Assembly (NCBI GenBank): GCA_031178565.1 | Contig: JAPSIU010000003.1 | Span: 1 to 33,710 of the forward strand | From: Leucobacter sp. | GTDB taxonomy: Bacteria; Actinomycetota; Actinomycetes; Actinomycetales; Microbacteriaceae | DNA: 33,710 nucleotides | Direction: 5' to 3' | In this document: piece by piece, positions 30,304-33,710 of the stretch | Layout of the letters: the number at the start of each line of letters is the position of its first letter | Position numbering within the stretch: the first letter of the stretch is position 1 | Program-made: the position numbers and the translations under genes | Notes under the pieces: model-generated | What the model saw: only the letters and a program-made list of their open reading frames with translations | What the model was told of the DNA's origin: nothing | Databases searched by the model: none

Positions 30304-32019
30304 TCAGAGCCGCGGCGTGCGCGGCGGCTCCGTTCGCCGGGATCCCGTGGCCTCGAAGGCCGCCGCGAACTCGAGGAGCCGCGTGTCGTCGTAGGCTCGA
30401 CCGGCGAAGGTGAGCCCCACCGGCATCCCGATGTCGGTCGTCGTGCCCATCGGCACCGTGACCGTCGGTATGCCGAGGTGCCTGGGGACGAGATTGCCGT
30501 TCGCCACCCACACCCCGTTGCGCCAGCCGAGGTCGGCGGAGGCCTCGTCGACGTCCATGTCGGCCGCTCCCACGTCGGCGACCGCGGGGAACACCACGGC
30601 GTCGAGACCGCGCTCGTCCATCCAATGCTCGAGATCGATGCGGCGCGTCTCCTCGAGGCCGCGCAGCCCCACCTCGAGGAGTGGGATCTCGTTCCAGGGT
30701 GTGATCCCTCGCTCGGCGATCCGGACGTACTCGTCCATCCCTGCGACGAGCTCGCCCTCGCGGTTCGGGAGCGTCCCGGGATCGTGCGGATAGATCTGCG
30801 GCCCGTCGACGTCCGCGAGGCGGTGCAGCGCCGGATCGCCGTTGGCGGCGAGGAAGTCGTCGAACGCCCAGGCGGTGAGGTCCCAGAGCTCGAGCGGCAG
30901 GAACTCGGGCGGCACGATCCCGCGGGTGAGGATCGTCGGCGCGCCCGGCCTGTCCCCCTCGTAGTTCGTGACGACCGGGAAATCGACCTCCACGACCTCC
31001 GCGCCCGCGGCCTCGAGGTCGCGGCGAGCCGCCTCCCAGAGTTCGACGATCGACTCGCGCGTGCGGATCGCCTCGCCCGTTGCGCCGCCGATGCCGCCGT
31101 CCGGGTTCGTTCCCGCCTCGGGATCGGCGTTGATGTACATCTTCGGCACGGCGAAGCGGCGGCCCGAGAGCTTGCGGCCCGCCGCGTCGCGATCGCGCGG
31201 GACGAGTTCCGTGTACGAGCCCGGGCGCACCTCGGAGGCGGCGGGGATCGGCACCCAGGGTTGGAGCCGCCACAGGTCCCCTCGGGTCTCGGGGTCGTCC
31301 GCGACGATCACGTCGAGCACCTCGAGCAGATCCGCCATCGTTCGGGCGTAGGGCACGACCACGTCCATGGTCGGGGTGAGCGGCCAGTTGCCGCGCACCG
31401 AGATGACGCCCCGGCTCGGCGTGTACGCGCAGAGGGCGTTGTTCGACGCGGGACCGCGACCGCTCGACCAGGTCTCCTCGGCGAGCCCGAAGGCCGCGAA
31501 GGACGCGGCGGTCGAGGTGCCCGCGCCGTTCGAGGATCCGGAGGCGAAGGGCGCCGTGAGGAACCCCGCGTTGTAGGGGCTCTCCGCGCGGCCGTAGACG
31601 CCGCGCTGCATGCCGCCGTTCGCCATGGGCGGCATGTTCGTCTTGCCGAGGCAGATCGCGCCGGCTGCGCGCAGCCGCTCCACCGTGAAGGCGTCGCGCC
31701 GGGCGACGAGATCCTTGAACGCCGGGCTGCCGGCGGCGGCGGTGAGTCCGCGCACGAGGTAGCTGTCCTTCGCCGTGTACGGGATCCCGTCGAGGGGCCC
31801 GAGGACCTCGCCGCGAGCTCGGCGTTCGTCCGACGCCCGAGCTTCGGCGAGCGCCTCGGGATTGCCCACGACGATGGAGTTGAGGGCCGTGCTCGTCCCG
31901 GGCCCGTCGTAGCACTCGATGCGGGCGAGATAGGCCTCGACGAGCTCGACTGCTGTGACTCGGCCCGTCTCGAGGGCTTCCCTGAGCTCGGCGATCCCGG
32001 CCTCCACGACGTCGATCAT
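30304..32019 (-). CDS. Amidase-signature-family hydrolase
   Basis: A 571-residue amidase of the Ser-cisSer-Lys type. The Lys is in IPYTAKDSY (about residue 80), and the serine region reads ASGSSNGAG...ETWSSGRGPASNNALCAYTPSRG, where the usual GTDTGGSIR-type segment is replaced by the ETWSSGRGPAS form seen in a distinct branch of this family. It is longer than the common 470-residue members because of insertions at about 255-330. Substrates could be carboxamides of small molecules or peptides and cannot be told apart here. No signal peptide. The start is ATG 32019 after AAGGGG; an earlier in-frame start gives an Arg/Gly-rich extension and is rejected. It is divergent from the macro-domain gene. 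Confidence 0.85.
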   Translation of the reverse strand: MIDVVEAGIAELREALETGRVTAVELVEAYLARIECYDGPGTSTALNSIVVGNPEALAEARASDERRARGEVLGPLDGIPYTAKDSYLVRGLTAAAGSPAFKDLVARRDAFTVERLRAAGAICLGKTNMPPMANGGMQRGVYGRAESPYNAGFLTAPFASGSSNGAGTSTAASFAAFGLAEETWSSGRGPASNNALCAYTPSRGVISVRGNWPLTPTMDVVVPYARTMADLLEVLDVIVADDPETRGDLWRLQPWVPIPAASEVRPGSYTELVPRDRDAAGRKLSGRRFAVPKMYINADPEAGTNPDGGIGGATGEAIRTRESIVELWEAARRDLEAAGAEVVEVDFPVVTNYEGDRPGAPTILTRGIVPPEFLPLELWDLTAWAFDDFLAANGDPALHRLADVDGPQIYPHDPGTLPNREGELVAGMDEYVRIAERGITPWNEIPLLEVGLRGLEETRRIDLEHWMDERGLDAVVFPAVADVGAADMDVDEASADLGWRNGVWVANGNLVPRHLGIPTVTVPMGTTTDIGMPVGLTFAGRAYDDTRLLEFAAAFEATGSRRTEPPRTPRL

Positions 32020-32135
32020 GCGTGCCCCTTCATGTGCGCCTTCTCGTGCGCGCCTTCGCGTACGGCGGCCTTCCCGCCCGGAACCGACCCTACCGCGCCC
32101 TTCCACCGGGGAGCCGCCGCTGCAAGACTGGTCTC

Positions 32136-32669
32136 ATGGTCCGCCTCACCGCCGTCCTGGGAGACATCACCGAGCAGCACGTCGACGCGATCGTCAACGC
32201 CGCGAATACCGCGATGCGCGGCGGGGGCGGCGTCGACGGGGCGATCCACCGGGCCGGCGGCCCCGGGATCCTGCGCGACTGCGTGGAGCGCTTCCCCGAC
32301 GGGCTCGCCACGGGCGACGCCGGCTGGACCGCCGCGGGCGAGCTCCCGGCGCGGTGGGTGATCCACACGGTCGGCCCGAACTGGAGGGCCGGTCAGCGCG
32401 AACGCTCGCTGCTCGAATCCTGCTACCGCCGGGCGCTCGAGGTCGCCGACGAACTCGGGGCCCGCACGGTCGCCTTCCCGCTGATATCGGCCGGCTTCTA
32501 CGGCTGGCCCCTCGAAGACGCGATCGAGGCCGCGGTCGACACGGTCCTCGCGTCTGAGGCCGGTGTCGAGGAGGCGGGGATCGCAGCCCGGGACGATGTC
32601 GTGCACGGCCTCGTGGAGGCGGCGATCCGCGCCCGGGGAGTTCGGGCGGATCAGAGGCGCCGCGACTGA
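32136..32669 (+). CDS. Macro-domain protein, probable O-acetyl-ADP-ribose deacetylase
   Basis: A 177-residue single macro domain of the YmdB/MacroD type, which removes the acetyl group of O-acetyl-ADP-ribose or reverses mono-ADP-ribosylation of proteins. Seen: the ADP-ribose pocket VNAANTAMRGGGGVDGAIHRAGG (about 21-43) with the catalytic-loop Asn and Asp, and the second loop FPLISAGFYGWP (about 112-123). The start at 32136 is set by homology of MVRLTAVLGDIT; there is no Shine-Dalgarno, and a weak AAGACT lies 6 bases upstream, as in a leaderless gene. It faces selO with 39 bases between. Confidence 0.9.
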   Translation: MVRLTAVLGDITEQHVDAIVNAANTAMRGGGGVDGAIHRAGGPGILRDCVERFPDGLATGDAGWTAAGELPARWVIHTVGPNWRAGQRERSLLESCYRRALEVADELGARTVAFPLISAGFYGWPLEDAIEAAVDTVLASEAGVEEAGIAARDDVVHGLVEAAIRARGVRADQRRRD

Positions 32670-32708
32670 GCGCAGATGGTTTTGCCGACGCGCCCCGGCC
32701 GGTGCCGC

Positions 32709-33710
32709 TCAGGTGCCGCAGTAGGTGATGAAGGGGCCGGAGCCGGGCGGCGCCGGGAGAGCGTAGCGTTCGAGGCCCTGGCGCTCCTCGAACGGGCGGG
32801 AGACGACGTCGAGGATCCGCTCGAACGGGCCGAGGTCGCCGGCGTTCGCGGCCTCGAGCGCCTCGTCGACGAGGTGGTTCCGCGGGATGTAGGCGGGATT
32901 CACGGAGTCCATGGCGTCGGAATCCGGCGACAACTCGCGCCACTGCCGGAACCAGCCGCCGAGCGCCCGTCCCTCGGGAAGGAGTTCGCGCAGCGAGGCC
33001 TCCCTCCCGCGCGCGGCCTCCGCGAGCGCGCGGAAGAAGCGCGTGTAGTCGACGCGCCCCTCCTGCAGGTCGCCCAGCAGTCCCGTCGCGATCTCCGTCA
33101 CGATCTCGTCGTCGACGCGCTCGAGCATGCGGCCGGCGGCCCCGGCGGTCCCCGCTGGCCGCGGATCCCGCCGTCCGCCGAGACCGAGCTTCGCGCGCAT
33201 GCCGGCGATCCAGGCCTCGTCGAAATCTCCCGTGAACCGCGAGAGCGCCCGCAGTGCGATCTCCTTCGCGGCGTCCTCCTCAGGAGCGAGCAGCGGCAGC
33301 AGCGTCTCGGCGAAACGCGTGAGGTTCCAGAGGATGATCCCCGGCTGATTGCCGTAGGCGTACCGACCCCGATGGTCGATCGAGCTGAACACGGACGCGG
33401 GATCGTAGGCGTCGATGAAGGCGCAGGGACCGTAGTCGATCGTCTCGCCCGAGATCGTCGTGTTGTCGGTGTTCATCACTCCGTGCACGAAGCCGACGAG
33501 CATCCACGAGGCGACCAGCTTCGCCTGAGCGCCGACCACCGCGCTCAGCAGTTCGGAGTAGGGATCCTCGACGTCCGCCAGGACTGGGTAGTGGCGGTCG
33601 ATCGCGAAGTCGGCCAGCCGGCGCAGCAGCTCGAGATCCCCCGTCGAGCGGACGAGCTGGAACGTTCCGACGCGCAGGTGACTGGCGGCGATGCGCACCA
33701 GCACGGCGCC
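32709..33710 (-). CDS. selO: SelO-family protein AMPylator, C-terminal part (5' end outside window)
   Basis: The last 333 residues of a SelO (YdiU) pseudokinase, which transfers AMP from ATP to Ser/Thr/Tyr of proteins. The frame stays open to the window end; full members have about 480 residues. Seen: ASHLRVGTFQ, VHGVMNTDN (the Asn/Asp of the catalytic region), DYGPCAFIDAYDP (metal-binding Asp), NQPGIILWNLTRFAE and the C-terminal FITYCGT. The Cys of GPCAF and the C-terminal Cys match the pair proposed to form a regulatory disulfide in E. coli SelO. The protein is expected to work in redox stress. Its promoter is outside the window. Confidence 0.92.
   Translation of the reverse strand, partial: GAVLVRIAASHLRVGTFQLVRSTGDLELLRRLADFAIDRHYPVLADVEDPYSELLSAVVGAQAKLVASWMLVGFVHGVMNTDNTTISGETIDYGPCAFIDAYDPASVFSSIDHRGRYAYGNQPGIILWNLTRFAETLLPLLAPEEDAAKEIALRALSRFTGDFDEAWIAGMRAKLGLGGRRDPRPAGTAGAAGRMLERVDDEIVTEIATGLLGDLQEGRVDYTRFFRALAEAARGREASLRELLPEGRALGGWFRQWRELSPDSDAMDSVNPAYIPRNHLVDEALEAANAGDLGPFERILDVVSRPFEERQGLERYALPAPPGSGPFITYCGT

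Noticed and set aside
1..33710. CRISPR array, insertion sequence or rRNA gene
   Set aside because: No regularly spaced repeats, transposase motifs, terminal repeats or rRNA sequence were seen.

Overview
The window comes from a very high-GC actinobacterial chromosome, most likely Microbacteriaceae. The inference rests on strong GC bias at third codon positions, an LAXTG-type wall-sorting motif, a SipW/TasA-like surface operon, and several apparently leaderless genes (TANNNT placed 6-7 nt before ATG). Genus is not determined; Leucobacter- or Microbacterium-like is a guess.

Positions 1 to about 12,710 are the right part of a siphovirus-type prophage. In order: the C-terminal part of a tape measure protein, four tail-tip/minor tail proteins ending in a 1,285-residue fibre-like protein, a small accessory protein, an M23 endolysin, a one-pass membrane protein with a coiled coil, and a holin-like protein, closed by a strong terminator. 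Beyond it, on the minus strand, is a small accessory block: three tiny genes and an SRAP (YedK/HMCES-like) protein. The right edge is marked by the 3' end of a tRNA gene without its 5' half (12,672-12,710), as expected for the att site distal to an integrase. Repeats and a nested palindrome lie just inside it. The intact tRNA and integrase would lie left of the window.

From about 12,720 on the content looks chromosomal: a GlxA/AraC-type regulator translationally coupled to an exported HNH-type nuclease and divergent from an isochorismatase-family hydrolase; an SDR; a fur-katA pair with an operator-like palindrome over the fur promoter; and a six-gene minus-strand operon (23,802 to 18,214). 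That operon encodes several small SipW-type exported proteins, a hybrid protein with an internal LAMTG sorting signal, a seven-repeat RCC1-like propeller, and the SipW-like signal peptidase at its end. A large ATPase-LuxR (LAL-type) regulator lies directly upstream on the same strand and probably controls it.

The last third holds a PfpI/DJ-1 protein, a HipBA toxin-antitoxin pair whose promoter lies between two 25-bp operators exactly 60 bp apart (a third, degenerate copy lies further upstream), a FabG-like SDR, an NmrA-like NAD(P)-binding protein, an amidase, a divergent macro-domain protein, and the C-terminal part of SelO cut by the window edge.

The strongest leads for something undescribed are the SipW surface operon with its LAXTG/SipW hybrid and RCC1 propeller, the small-gene/SRAP block with its repeat-rich edge, and the phased HipB operators.
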